64,000 nucleotides of DNA from Cynocephalus volans (Eukaryota > Chordata > Mammalia > Dermoptera > Cynocephalidae). The notes under the pieces were generated by a model, which was given only the letters and a program-made list of their open reading frames with translations, made no database searches and was not told the DNA's origin. Below are positions 1 to 28,464 of this stretch, one piece after another. Location of the stretch: assembly GCF_027409185.1 (NCBI RefSeq), contig NC_084462.1:2108001-2172000 (forward strand). Reading direction: 5' to 3'. The position numbers and the translations under genes are program-made. Position 1 is the stretch's first letter, and every line of letters starts with the position of its first letter.

Positions 1-338
1 GCCACCTGCTGGTGTCACCGGCCCCGCCTTAGCCCCTACGCCTTAAAAGAGTCGCTTCTCCCGAGGCTTCCCAGAGTCATAGACAGCGCCGCGGCGTGGT
101 CGGCATATCAGCTGACAGTTCCCAGGCCGTGGCTAGGAGGGGATCTGGGTTTGAATTCTGCCCTTCTGGCGTGGTGTGGCCTCTTGCAGACTTTTGGCCA
201 CACGTTTCCCCACCTGGGAAGCGGGAACTGGCCTTGATTCCTCGCTCTAAAGCGGGCACGCGGGATTATCCGGGCGCGGGAAGGGGGCGGGGCCGCTTCA
301 CTCACCGTTTCGTTGACCCTGCCCCGTCCTGCCCCACG
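1..338 (+). promoter_or_regulatory. ADM5: 5' flank / 5' UTR of ADM5
   Basis: This GC-rich stretch precedes the ADM5 start codon. A TTAAAAG string near 45-51 could be a weak TATA-like element, and 281-292 holds GGGGGCGGGG, a GC-box. The transcription start cannot be fixed from sequence. In human the PRMT1 gene ends upstream of ADM5, but I see no PRMT1 coding sequence here. Confidence 0.35.
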
Positions 339-778
339 ATGACGGCCCACATCCTCATCCTGCTGTGGCTCTTCGCCTTCTCCGCCCTGGGGGACCCGGA
401 CTCCGCGGGCAGGTGAGAAAGGCTGGGGCTAGCCGGGACCGGGCGGGAAGGAGACCTTGAGAGGCGCGCGCCCTCTTCAGGTCACGTCTCCCATTTCCGT
501 GGAATGGGTAGGCAAGCTGCAAGCGTCGCCCCCGCCACACCCCACGTCTCGAGTGGGTTCTGTTTGAACTCGGTCTTCTCCCACGCTCCCTCCCCAGGAG
601 GCCCTTGCACCAGGTCCTCCAGCACCGCGGGCGCCTCTGTTCCTTGGGCACATGCCAAACGCACCACCTGTTGGAGATCATATATTGGCTCCGCTCTGCC
701 TCCAACAAGGAGCCGTCGGGGAAGGCTGGCCGTGAGCCCCAGGACCCACACAGCTATGGGCGCCGCCGGCGGCGCTAG
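339..778 (+). CDS. ADM5: Adrenomedullin-5 precursor (2 coding exons)
   Basis: Coding exons are 339-412 and 598-778, joined across a GTGAGA...CCCCAG intron in phase 2, giving 84 codons. Residues 1-18 form a hydrophobic signal peptide ([18 protein letters not shown]). An Arg-Arg pair at 25-26 fits convertase cleavage. It is followed by a peptide with the six-residue ring C-SLGT-C, the [16 protein letters not shown] core typical of the family, and a C-terminal HSYG followed by five Arg and a stop. Gly after Tyr is the amide donor, so the predicted hormone is about 52 residues ending in Tyr-amide. Family members are secreted peptides acting on CALCRL/RAMP receptors. From memory, human ADM5 is annotated as putative or non-functional; this copy has no break. 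Its position immediately upstream of CPT1C matches human. The precursor is short and has no C-terminal propeptide beyond the Arg tail. Confidence 0.88.
413..597 (+). other. ADM5: ADM5 intron
   Basis: A short GC-rich intron with donor GTGAGA and a pyrimidine-rich acceptor ending CCCCAG. No repeat is seen. Confidence 0.8.
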
Positions 779-1042
779 ACGAGAGCCCTGCTCCGTCCCC
801 AGGACGCCGACCTGCAGCAAGGGAGCGAGCGCAGTGCCCAGCTCGCTGGGTGACTTTGGGCACCTCTGCTCCTTCCTTGGCCTCAGTTTGCCCATCTGTA
901 CTGGGGCTACTACCCCAAGTTTCTTCTTCCCTAATTCCACCCCCTGGGACAGTCTCCCCCCACTCGCTCCCCAGACTGACCGCGCTGGACCCAGGGGCAC
1001 ACCGGACCCAGCCTGGACGAAGAATACTGACGTCCACAACGG

Positions 1043-1048
1043 AATAAA
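1043..1048 (+). terminator. ADM5: ADM5 polyadenylation signal
   Basis: AATAAA lies 265 nt after the ADM5 stop, followed by a T/G-rich stretch (gagtttcctgtttcagtgt) that fits a downstream element. A second AATAAA at 1118-1123 is a possible alternative. The interval 779-1042 would then be 3' UTR. Confidence 0.6.
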
Positions 1049-1540
1049 ACAAGAGTTTCCTGTTTCAGTGTCTTCTTGCCTGTGCCCATTTCGGCCTCTC
1101 AATCTGGGCCGGTCTCTAATAAACTGGACTCTTCTCCAACCATGCACCTTTTTCCTGGCGGAAGTCCCTCTAACTTGAATCTAATCCGCTGTAGCGCCTC
1201 CTTCGTGCCAACTCAATCCATGCACCTCCCGCGAGTCGTTCTGGCGAGCCGAGCCGACCCCAAAGCACCCGTACCCCCTCACTGGGGTGGAAGCACGAGA
1301 TTCGCTCCTGCACCCCACGCGTGTGGCGTTAACGCTGTGCCCAGAGATGGACTGTGAGTTCCAAGCTGAGCCTTGTTCCTTAAGGAGAAAGGAGAGTGGA
1401 GAGACCAAAAGCGGAGCGGGGAGCCCAAGAACCCGGGGCTCGGACTGGCTGCGCAGAAGGGGGAAAGCCAAGTGGTGGAGGATCAGGGTAGCTGAGGGCT
1501 GGGGATCCAACCGGAGGAGGGGATTGGATACTGTGGCTAG
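1049..1540. other. ADM5-CPT1C spacer
   Basis: Short unique intergenic sequence of moderate to high GC. I see no coding signal and no recognisable transposon. Confidence 0.4.
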
Positions 1541-1821
1541 AATGGGGCGGGGACAGAATGCGGAGAGACGGGGACGGGGCGGGGATAAAGCCCGGGACCT
1601 GAATACCCGGCTAGGCACACGCGACACAGAGGTCGGGGTTTCCTGGTGCCGGGTGATCTGGGGGCGGGCAGGCCTCCGGAGGCCAGCTGACCCCGTCGTG
1701 TATTCTTCGCGCTGGGATTGAACCTATGCAAGCGGGAGACCTGGGCGCTCAAAGTCGGGGAGCGGTGGTGTACGCGGGCTTGGTCCCCAGAATCTGATCG
1801 GAGGACCCTTGCCTGAGCGTG
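1541..1821 (+). promoter_or_regulatory. CPT1C: CPT1C promoter and noncoding exon 1
   Basis: Two GC-boxes (GGGGCGGGG at 1544-1552 and 1576-1584) precede a GATAAAG string. The exon ends at 1821 with a strong donor, G|GTAAGT. It would splice to the acceptor before 2555. The exon's 5' end is inferred, not seen. It contains a short upstream ORF, listed separately. Confidence 0.55.
1726..1797 (+). CDS. Upstream ORF in the CPT1C 5' leader
   Basis: ATG at 1726 opens 23 codons (starting MQAGDLGAQSRG) and stops at TGA 1795-1797, 24 nt before the exon 1 donor. After splicing it lies about 40 nt upstream of the CPT1C start and does not overlap it. From memory, human CPT1C translation is repressed by an upstream ORF that responds to energy status; this looks like the equivalent element. 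The context CCTATGC is weak, which would allow leaky scanning. The peptide may have no function of its own. Confidence 0.5.
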   Translation: MQAGDLGAQSRGAVVYAGLVPRI

Positions 1822-2554
1822 GTAAGTGCCAGACCGCAGCGGCCCGGGCTCCTGCAGGGGCTGGAAGCCTTTGTCGCGGGGCGGGCGTGCGGGCCTCTCC
1901 ATCACTTGTCCTCGACGCCCGCCTCCCCGCACAGCCTCAGCATCCCTGGCTGCGAGGCATGCGCAGTAGGGTGCTCCACCCCATCCCCTCCAGCCCGGGG
2001 CGGGGGGAAGGGTCGCTGGGCCGCCCTCACAGTGTGTGAATTTATAGACACCACCCTCCTCCCACCCCCCACCCCCCAGCCTTGGAATGGGAAGCGGAAG
2101 TGGAACTGACAATATCAACGTCCGGCAGGTGTTTGTTTTATAAAATGGATCTAAAACTGTTTTTCTTGAGACTCCCCAACTCACCCTTGAACGGTTTTCC
2201 TCCCCCACCCCCGAATCTTGAGAGCCCTTCACTGGGGGGAGGGTGGACATGACCCCGCACCACGCCACTAGCAGAGCAGCTGAAGCGCTTGAGGTGAGCT
2301 CTCCCTACCGCCTCTCTATGCATTCACAAGAGGTCCCCACCGACGTCCCTCTCCCAACACCTCCAGGTCTCCCCCAGGGCTCTCAAGACCCCTCAGGAGC
2401 TTAGGGAAGGATGAGATGTGGCTTATATTCCTGGGTTTGCAGGAGGAGGGTCCTGGGGGAGAAGTTTGGGGTCCTGATTCCGAGGTCTGAGGGAGCAGGG
2501 CAGGGAGGAGGAGGGAGCCCGGGACCTGGATAATGACCCTCTGTGCTCCCCCAG
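1822..2554 (+). other. CPT1C: CPT1C intron 1
   Basis: Runs from GTAAGT to CCCCCAG. The first ~250 nt are CpG-rich and probably belong to the promoter island. Around 2046-2083 there is a C-rich run. No transposon is evident. Confidence 0.5.
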
Positions 2555-2568
2555 GACTCCAGTGTGAC

Positions 2569-20708
<18,140 letters not shown>

Positions 20709-20815
20709 CCCCTTCCAGCAGGGAGCTGGTCTCCCTCAGGAATGAGGGTGAAGAGGTCTACAGCTGGGCTGGCATAGGACAGGGGCATCCTGCTTGGCAA
20801 CCCCACATCTGGGTC

Positions 20816-20850
20816 AATAACGATGTGTGAGCTGGGTGTGTGGTGTCCGC
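20816..20850 (+). terminator. CPT1C: Probable CPT1C cleavage/polyadenylation region
   Basis: There is no AATAAA or ATTAAA in the first ~300 nt after the stop. AATAAC at 20816-20821 is followed at once by a GT-rich tract (tgtgtgagctgggtgtgtggtgt), a good downstream element. This is the most likely 3' end and uses a non-canonical hexamer. Confidence 0.45.
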
Positions 20851-20934
20851 TATGCTCTTGGGCGGGGCAGGGATGGGAAACATTCCCATCCACCCCCAGA
20901 CCAAACCATGGATTCCCAGTTACAATCACGACTT

Positions 20935-21750
20935 CATCCACGACCCCCCAACACTTGCCCAGTTTATCTCATTCCCAACTGCAGTCATACTACACCCAAC
21001 CTTTCAAGGCCAGTCGTAATCAAAAACCCTACAAGCTCTCATGAGCCAAATTCCTGCTGCCCCATCACCAACTGTCCACCTTAAACCCATCTCCAAAGCT
21101 AACGACTTGACAACAATTCAGCTACCCCACTTGGCAACCCCCAAATGATCCATCAAGATTGTTGTTACCCAATTCTGACCCCAGCTATTTCAACCACCAC
21201 CTCAATGATGGATTCAGCTCCCATGACTAGGAAATGTGCCAATTAATGCCCATCATGCTAAGTAGTACTGCCATGATTCCAACAACTAACAACTCCATAA
21301 TCCCGTACCCCACTGTACCCAGCAACTCAACCACAATTAGAACATACAACCAACACTAAATCTCCAGCTCCAAACTCTGCCATCCCCGCCAAACCTCCCT
21401 TTCCATCCCCACCATAATCCAGACTTTAACTTGACCCATAGTTATCACTCTAAACATCATACTCCCTGGCCACACCTCCACTATACCCTCACCACCCCCA
21501 CCACTGCAATTCCTACCAGCCCAACTACAGTTAGACCCAGGAATCCCAGGCTCCAGCCCCTCCTCCACATCATCCAACCAAATCCCAAATCATCCAACCC
21601 ACCACTACTGTGATTTCAATATTCCATGACTGCAACCCCCATCACTTCCATCAAATCAAACTTAACAACACCAACCCAACAATGAAAGCAAAATCCTAAG
21701 CAACACAACCTCTAGCAGCCCACCCTCCACAGCCAACACACCAATTCTCC
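20935..21750 (+). repeat. A/C-rich, G-poor tract 3' of CPT1C
   Basis: Long stretch with few G on this strand and recurring 'CCAACAACTC', 'CCATGACT', 'CACCACAATT' phrases. It continues at 22377-22436 and 22987-23110 on either side of inserted LTRs. No coding signal. Confidence 0.5.
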
Positions 21751-21752
21751 AG

Positions 21753-21852
21753 GGCTGGCCAGTTAGCTCAGTTGGTTAGAGCGTCACCTTGTAACACCAA
21801 GGTCAAGGGTTCAGTTCCATGTGCCGTCCTGCTGCCCCCCACCAAAAAAAAG
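21753..21852 (+). repeat. CYN-like SINE, monomer
   Basis: Sense copy with GTTAGCTCAGTTGGTTAGAGCG, one of the closest to a tRNA-Ile A-box region. Confidence 0.85.
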
Positions 21853-22376
21853 TCCAGAAGCACTTTGACAGTCTTCCCTCCAAAAGGTAGAGATTAATTT
21901 CCCCTTCCTTTGAGTATGGGCTGGACTTAATGACTCTCTCACTATATAACTAAAAAAAGAAATATGGTAGAAGTGAGTAGGTCATAAAACACGTTGTGGC
22001 TTCCTTCTTGTTCTGTTTCTGAATCACTTGTTCTGGGGAAAGCCAGCTGCCATGTAATGAGGACACTCAAGCAGCCTCTGGAGAGGCCCGTGTGGTGAAT
22101 AACTGAGGCCTCCAGCCAACAACCAGTGAGGGACATGTGAGTGAGCCATCTTGAAAGCTGATCTTCCAGGAATAGTCAAAGCCTTCAGATGATTGCAACC
22201 TTGCTGACATCTTGTCTGTAACCTCATGAGAGACCCTGAGCAAGAACCACCCAGCAAAGCCACTCCTGGATTCCTGACTCTCAGAAACTATGTGAGATAA
22301 TAAATTTTTGCTGTTTCAAGGTGTTTGCTATGCTTTGAGGTAGCATTTTTTTTACACAGCAGTGAAGAACTAATAC
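21853..22376 (+). mobile_element. MLT1-like LTR
   Basis: Ends 'tcatgagagaccctgagcaagaacc...gagataataaatttttgctgtttcaag...gaactaataca', the MaLR LTR 3' pattern with an AATAAA. Confidence 0.6.
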
Positions 22377-22436
22377 AAACTTTAAATACCTCAGCCTCAA
22401 CCTCCGTACACTTAATCCCATTCCATTTCCAAATCC

Positions 22437-22986
22437 ATCCCTGTGGTGAACAGACCCTGAGGTGACCCCAATGATCTCCGAACTCTTGGTGTCCACGCCA
22501 CTTTTGGATGATTAATTCCCTTGAGTGTGGCGGGACTTGTGACTTGCTTCCAACAAGTAAGGCAAAGGTAATGGGTTGCCACTCCCTTAATTAGACTTCA
22601 TCATGGCAGAGTAAGGTAAGAGTCTCCTTGTTGGCTTGCAGCTGTGTTAAGAAAGCCTCTTTACAAGGAACTGTGGGTAGCTGAGGGCCATCTCCAGCTG
22701 ACAGCCTGAAAAACTCTGGGCCCCTCAGTCATTCACTGCCAAAAGGAAATGAATTATGCCAACAACCTGACGGAGCTCGGAAGCAGATATTTCCCCAGTT
22801 GAGCCTCTGATGAGACTGCAGCTCAGGATAACATATGGATTGTAGCCTGGGGAAACCCTGAAACAGAGAATCTAAATAAGCGCTTCCCAGACTTCTGACC
22901 TATGGCAGTTGTAAAATAATAAATGTATTGCTTTAAGCTTCTAAGTTTGGGGTAACTTGTCATGCAGCAGTAGAAAACTAACACAT
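22437..22986 (+). mobile_element. MLT1-like LTR
   Basis: Starts 'tgtggtgaacagaccctgaggtgacccc', contains AATAAATG near 22918 and ends 'gcagtagaaaactaacaca'. A second element of the same type next to the previous one. Confidence 0.6.
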
Positions 22987-23534
22987 TCCTCCACTTCGCC
23001 TTCCATCAACCTCAGCCCCTTTCTTCATTTCCATCTCTAACCCTATTATTGTCTCTGCTCCCCTAATCTTCCTTACATTTTATTCATTTTCCTCCTAACT
23101 ATATTATTCCATCACCCTCACAACACAGTGTGGCAATTTAGGCCTGGATTCCAAATACAGCTCCCCCATTTTCTGATTGTTTGATTTAGGGAAATTTTCT
23201 TCCCTCTCAGCCTCAGTCATCTCAGCCATAGGATCAGGGAGTAATAACAAGTACCACAAGGAAGTCCTTAGGGTTGAGTGATATATCTATAAAGTGTTTT
23301 GCAAAGGACTTATAATAGGCACATAATAAACGTTATTGTTTTTCTTATTGAGAAAGTAAAAAGCAGCCCTGTAGTCATGTCTGAGCACTAACTAAAACGA
23401 ACATTGTCCAAATTACAAAAGTGTCCAAACATTCTCCTCTCCAGACTAACATGAGGGACTGCTGCTGCTTTACCAATGACAACATTAGCCCAACTCAGTT
23501 CTTCTTGCCCTAGATTGAATTCATTAAGGTACAT

Positions 23535-23995
23535 GTATCAGTCATGGTTCTCCAGAGAAACAGAACCAGTAGAATAGATGGATGAATGGATGGATGGGTG
23601 GGTAGGTAGATGGACAGATAGATACAGGTATCATATCTTATACATATATCCATCATCTTTCTATCTATCTGTCTAAAGCTATAGACAGATTTATTTTAAG
23701 GAATTTGCTCGTATGACTGTGAAGGCTGGCACATATGGTAGTACAGCAAGCAGAAAATTCAGGCATGATTTCTACATCACAGTCTTGAGGTAAAATTCCT
23801 TCTTCTTTGGGAAACCTCTCATCAGGCCTTCAACTGATTGGATGCAGCCCAACCAAGCAATCTCCTTTATTTAATGTTGACTGATAGCAAATATTATTGA
23901 CATCTACAAAATACCTTCAGAGCAACATATAGACTGGTGTTTGATCAAACAACTGGGTACCATGTCCTAGCCAAGTTGACACATAAACATCACAA
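23535..23995 (-). mobile_element. Unclassified LTR-like repeat with internal GATA/ATGG microsatellite
   Basis: Begins 'tggttctccagagaaacagaaccagtagaat' and ends 'gttgacacataaac'. This pairing is common in mammalian LTR repeats read in antisense. I cannot name the family. Confidence 0.45.
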
Positions 23996-24323
23996 TCATT
24001 GAATTGTTCCTGCTTTCTTGAGCCCTCCACCAAATCATGTAACAGAAGCTCACATCCTATAACAAGCCCTTTGTGACTTCTTACTGAGACATTGCATGGT
24101 TCCCTAGGGGTATTGCCTCCCTCACTGCAGTGACCCAATAAACCCAACATTGTATGACTTACAAGTGTGCCCCTGGTGGTCACTGGCTGGAGGGCATTGA
24201 CATTATTGTAATTATAATTATTACCAGGTCTAACCCCAAACCCATCCCAAACAATAATAGCTACCATTATTTGGTCATTTAATATATGGCAAGTGCCATG
24301 CTAAGCACTTTACATAAATTAAC

Positions 24324-24422
24324 TTTTTTTTTTTAAAGATGATGGGTAAAGGGATCTTAAACCTTGACTTGGTGTTATCAGTACCACACTCTCCCAAGTG
24401 AGCCACGGGCCGGGCTGGCCCG
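24324..24422 (-). repeat. CYN-like SINE, monomer
   Basis: Antisense; perfect 13-bp TSD TACATAAATTAAC at 24311-24323 and 24423-24435. Confidence 0.88.
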
Positions 24423-24435
24423 TACATAAATTAAC

Positions 24436-25860
24436 ATTTTAAGGAGGGTGGTCAAGATGCCAAATAGACAGTCCCCAGTGTCACTCTCTCCCACAAATCA
24501 AACAGTTTACAAGTAAAAAAAGCAATGACAGCCAAGCTTGGGCTGCTAGAGCTCAGGGGAAGAGGAGAGACCTATGGAGTTCATGAAGGTGGGAGAAGCA
24601 ACGATGAAAGAAAGGACCGCTCCCACCATTTCAAATCCCAGCCACTTCAAGGCTGGAGCTGGTGAGTGCACAGAGCAAGAGCTGGCAAAGGTCATAGCTG
24701 TGCCCTTCAGATGAAGTTGCTTGGAGGAGGCAGGGGAGAAGAGGGCTTTTGTGGCCCTCAGGCCAGCAAGACCACTAACAGCGCTTCTGTGGACCCATAT
24801 AGGAGCGAGAAGCCACAGACAGCTGAAAAAAGAGCCATTCAGAGGCCAGTGAGTCATCACAAGGGACTGGTGCAAGGCCTGTCCCATGGAAAGTGTTTGG
24901 AGTACGGGCAGTGGGGGAGGTGGGCCCACCACAAGAACACTGGTGCACAGCAAGGACAGCTGATCTGCTCTCCAGTCAGCACAGGCCCACTCAGTGCAGA
25001 CTGGTCAGGAATGGAGAACGGCAGAGGTGCAGTTTGCTGAAAGACTCAGGCCCAAACTAGAGTTTCCACACAACCCAGGTGTACCGGACCTCACAAGACC
25101 CAGAAGTGCTTACAAGGTCAACAATTAAAACCTGAGCTGCACCAAAAAGCCTTCCCCAGAGAATCAGCAGCAAAGCAGCAATTTAGCTCAACCACACAGG
25201 TCAAGTACTGGTCCCCACAGGAATTTCCCCCCCTTTAAAAGTAAGCAAAGGACAACAAATTAGTTCCAGTGTAGAGTTTAAGTGGTGGGAGCAGCAAATA
25301 ATCCAACACAGAGCTGAAAGAAAAAGCAAAATACCCACAGACCAGAGACAAAGTTTGATATTAACTAGTAAAGATCTCACATCACCAAAGAACATCTATA
25401 AAATCTAGAAGGACCAGGGAAAGGGGAGGGCTGGGGGCCTCAGACATATCCCCTGCACCCACAACCAGCCCAGCTATGACCACCAAGCTGCTGAGCTGGG
25501 GCAGTGGGGGACCGAGAGCTTCAGCCACACCCCCTGACATATGCAACCAGCCCAGAAACGACCACCAAATCACCACTGGAGGCCCCCTGGCCTCCTGAGC
25601 CAGGGAAGTGGGGGGCTGAGGGCTTCAGCAATATCCCCCTGACATCTGCATCCAGCCTAGCAATGACCAAGCCACCACTACAATCCCCCTGGTCTCCCCT
25701 GCAGGAATGAGGGGGGGGTGCCACAGGCCTCAACCCCACCCTGTCCCCTTCCTCCTTCTCCCAACCTATTTCCTTTCCTTGTCTCCACTCGCCATCCCCC
25801 CTCCTACCAACAGCTCCACAACATCTTAGAATGTAAAATAATAATATTAATTAATAAACT
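24436..25860 (+). mobile_element. L1 5' UTR fragment with ~100-bp repeat units
   Basis: 'aggagggtggtcaagatgccaaatagacag' is a typical L1 5' end. From about 25410 to 25700 three units of roughly 90-100 bp repeat ('ctgacatatgcaaccagcccag-aacgaccaccaa', 'ctgacatctgcatccagcctag-caatgaccaag'). No ORF1 follows, so only the 5' portion remains. Plus-strand frames here are not coding. Confidence 0.6.
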
Positions 25861-25907
25861 TAAAAGAAATTAATTTTTTAAATTTAGACTTCACAATATA
25901 CCTGGTG

Positions 25908-26305
25908 CCTTGGGTTGAATGTCTCCCCAAAACTTAATCCCCACTGTAACTGTTGAGGGTGGGAAATCCTATTATGGTGATTAAAAGGTGGGGACTTGAA
26001 GAGGTGATTAGATTGTAGGATCATACTATAGTGAATGGACTAAACTTGGTGGTCTTGGGTGTGGTTTGGGGGGCTTTGAAAGGAGAATGAATGAGGAGGT
26101 TAGTGTCTCTCCCTGCTCTTTCTGCTCCACCATTTTCACAGTGTGATACTCTGCCATCACTGTCACCACCACCAAGGCTCTCACGAGATGAGTTCCATGG
26201 ACTTTGGACTTCCCAGCCTCAGAAACTGTAAGCAATAAATTTCATATTCTTATAAATTATCCAGTTCTGTGTATTTGTTATAAGCAACAGAAATGGACTA
26301 ATATG
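25908..26305 (+). mobile_element. MaLR-type LTR
   Basis: 'cttgggttgaatgtctccccaaaac...' to '...gcaataaatttcatattcttataaattatccagttc...atggactaatatg'. Same family as 30205-30635 (antisense) and 45865-46262. Confidence 0.65.
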
Positions 26306-26474
26306 CCTGGATATTGTTACCGTTTGATATTGAGATTCATTGATGTTGTTGTCCCATTTTACACATGGGAAAATAAATGATTGCGATCATGGCTGTGATC
26401 ACCTCAGGGGATTTTATACTCATTATCTCTTTGGATCTTCACAACATTCCTTCAAGTTAGAAATTATTATACAC

Positions 26475-26700
26475 GAAGGTGGAGAGCATGGGCTCTGGTG
26501 TCTGCCTGCCTGGCTCTGAATCCAGGATCAGCCCTTCCCAAGGTCCCTTCCCTGGGACCTTGCTCAAGCCTTTTAACATCCCTGTGGCTCAGTTTCCTTC
26601 TTGATTAATAGGATTAACAGTAGTATCCTTTTCATAGGGTTATCATGAAGATTTAATGAGAAAATACAGAGTAAGCACTTAGTCATTATTATCGTTATTA
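26475..26700 (+). repeat. MIR SINE
   Basis: 'atgggctctggtgtctgcctgcctggctctgaatcc...ctgtggctcagtttcc' pattern. Confidence 0.55.
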
Positions 26701-27149
26701 TTATTTTTAGGGAACTGACCGTCGGAGATGAAGTGATGAATTCAAACTCATTCACCATGAAGAAAGCAGAGTCAGAATTCAAGCTCAGGTCAGCCTGACA
26801 TCATAGCCCTTCCTTTAGACATCCCTGGAGATTATGGTGGCCCCAAGGGACATTCTACAAGAGACCTGAAAGGTGGAAGTGAAATAGCAGCCATATTGTT
26901 CTTAAAATGGGAAGGTTGGTGGGGGAGAACCAGGAAGCCCAAACATACTGTCACACACTGCTGCTTATTTGCTGGCTAACTTCACAGGCATGTGGCAGTA
27001 GTCAGGTCTCAAGGTATCTCCTCCAAGACATTTCTTAATTATAAAGAGAAAAAAATCTAATTTTATAGTGAAGAAGCCCTGAAAATACCATTTTAACCAA
27101 TGGTTCAATCTGTGGCCACATCCAAATCCCTGGAACCTGTGAATGTGAC

Positions 27150-27320
27150 GATTTTATTTTTTTAAAAAGATGACCAGTAAGGGGATCTTAACCCTTGACT
27201 TGGTGTTGTCAGCACCACGCTCTCCAGCGAGCAAACCGACCATCCCTATATAGGATCCGAACCCGTGGCCTTGGTGTCATCAGCACCACAATCTCCCGAG
27301 TGAGTCACAGGCTGGCCCCA
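27150..27320 (-). repeat. CYN-like SINE, dimer, inside an MLT1
   Basis: Antisense dimer with TSD AATGTGAC at 27142-27149 and 27321-27328. Confidence 0.85.
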
Positions 27321-27571
27321 AATGTGACCTTATTTGGAAAAACAAGTCATCCTGAGATGAGACCATCCTGGATTATTGGGAGGGGGGTCCTAAATCCAAT
27401 GACAAGTGTCCTTCATAGAGAAAGGTGGAGGGATATTTGAGGCAGAGCAGAAAGCATTGTGAAGAGATTGGAGTGATGTGACCACAGCCAAGGAATGCCA
27501 GGAGACAACAGGAGCAGAAAGAGTGGGAAAGTGTCCTCCCCCAGAGACCTTGGAGGGAGCACAGCCCTGCT

Positions 27572-27987
27572 TGTTAGGCAATCACGTTCTACCCGAGGAC
27601 AGTCTAAGATGGCAGTGGAACGCCCAAAATGGCTGCAGAAAAGTTTCAAGGCCCTAGAACAGCACGTTTTCCGAGAACAAAGACTCCCCCACCCCCTTCT
27701 TCCTCATGGCCACATCCCCCTCCTGCGCGCCTGAATTTCTCCACCTGGAGAAAAATCCCAGCTCAGCTTAAACCCAGCTCACTGCCCTCCCCTCCCTCCC
27801 CAGCCAATAAGCACAGTCCAGCTCAGCTTAACGGGGACATAACGGGCCCACCCAACCCTCCCTGCTGCCGCTCCCACTGCCGAGAGAGCAGCCCGCCTGC
27901 CCACCTTGCCTGCTCAATACATTGTGGTTGAGCCTTTGTCTCCTGGTGTGTTTCTCATTCTGCGTTCGGGCAGGGTTTTTCCTTTCA
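27572..27987 (+). mobile_element. Solo LTR of an endogenous retrovirus (ERV1-like)
   Basis: The element starts TG and ends CA, is 416 bp long, and is flanked by CTGCT (27567-27571) and CTGTT (27988-27992). It has a C-rich body with CCAATAAGC and ends in a 'ttgtctcctggtgtgtttctcattctgcgttcgg' region typical of retroviral R-U5. Only the LTR remains, with no internal genes. ERV class is inferred from style, not from a match. Confidence 0.6.
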
Positions 27988-28464
27988 CTGTTGATACCCT
28001 GATTTTGGACCTCAGGCCTCCAGAACTGTGAGAGTAAGTTTCTGTTGCTTTATGGCACCAAGTTTGTGGTAATTGGTTATGCCAGCCCTAGAAAACTAAC
28101 ACATCAAGGTTAATATCAGCAGTAAGAAGATATGTTGATATCATGTACCCTCTGATACAGTAATACACCAAGAGGGGCATATGACCTCTGTGGTATGCTT
28201 GCAAACAATGCATAACCTCACTCCAGTCATGAGAAAAGCACGGACAACCTTAACTGAAGGACAATGCAAAATACCCAGTCAGCGCCCTTCAAAAGCTTCA
28301 AGACAAGGAAGGACTCAAAAACAGATTAGAGGAGATCCAGGATACATGACAACTCAATGCAACGTGGCGTCCTGAACTGGCTTCTGGAACAGAAAAAGAC
28401 GTTGTTGGAACAACTGGTGAAATCTGAATAAGGTCTTCAGTTTACTTAATATCATCTGTTAAAA

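Larger units (their letters stand above)
27100..28105 (+). mobile_element. MLT1 LTR carrying two nested insertions
   Basis: MLT1 text 'cctggaacctgtgaatgtgac' is interrupted at 27150-27320 by a SINE dimer and at 27572-27987 by another LTR. It resumes 'ataccctgattttggacctcaggcctccagaactgtgag...' and ends 'ccctagaaaactaacac'. Confidence 0.7.

Noticed and set aside
504-1178. Long open frames on both strands over ADM5 exon 2 and its 3' flank
   Set aside because: They come from high GC. The supported frame is the spliced ADM5 one, with splice signals and a family match.
1537-2268. 243-codon minus-strand frame over the CPT1C promoter
   Set aside because: It lies in a CpG-rich promoter and intron and has no recognisable domain. 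GC-rich DNA gives few stops.
24666-25040. 124-codon plus-strand frame
   Set aside because: It lies inside an L1 5' UTR fragment.
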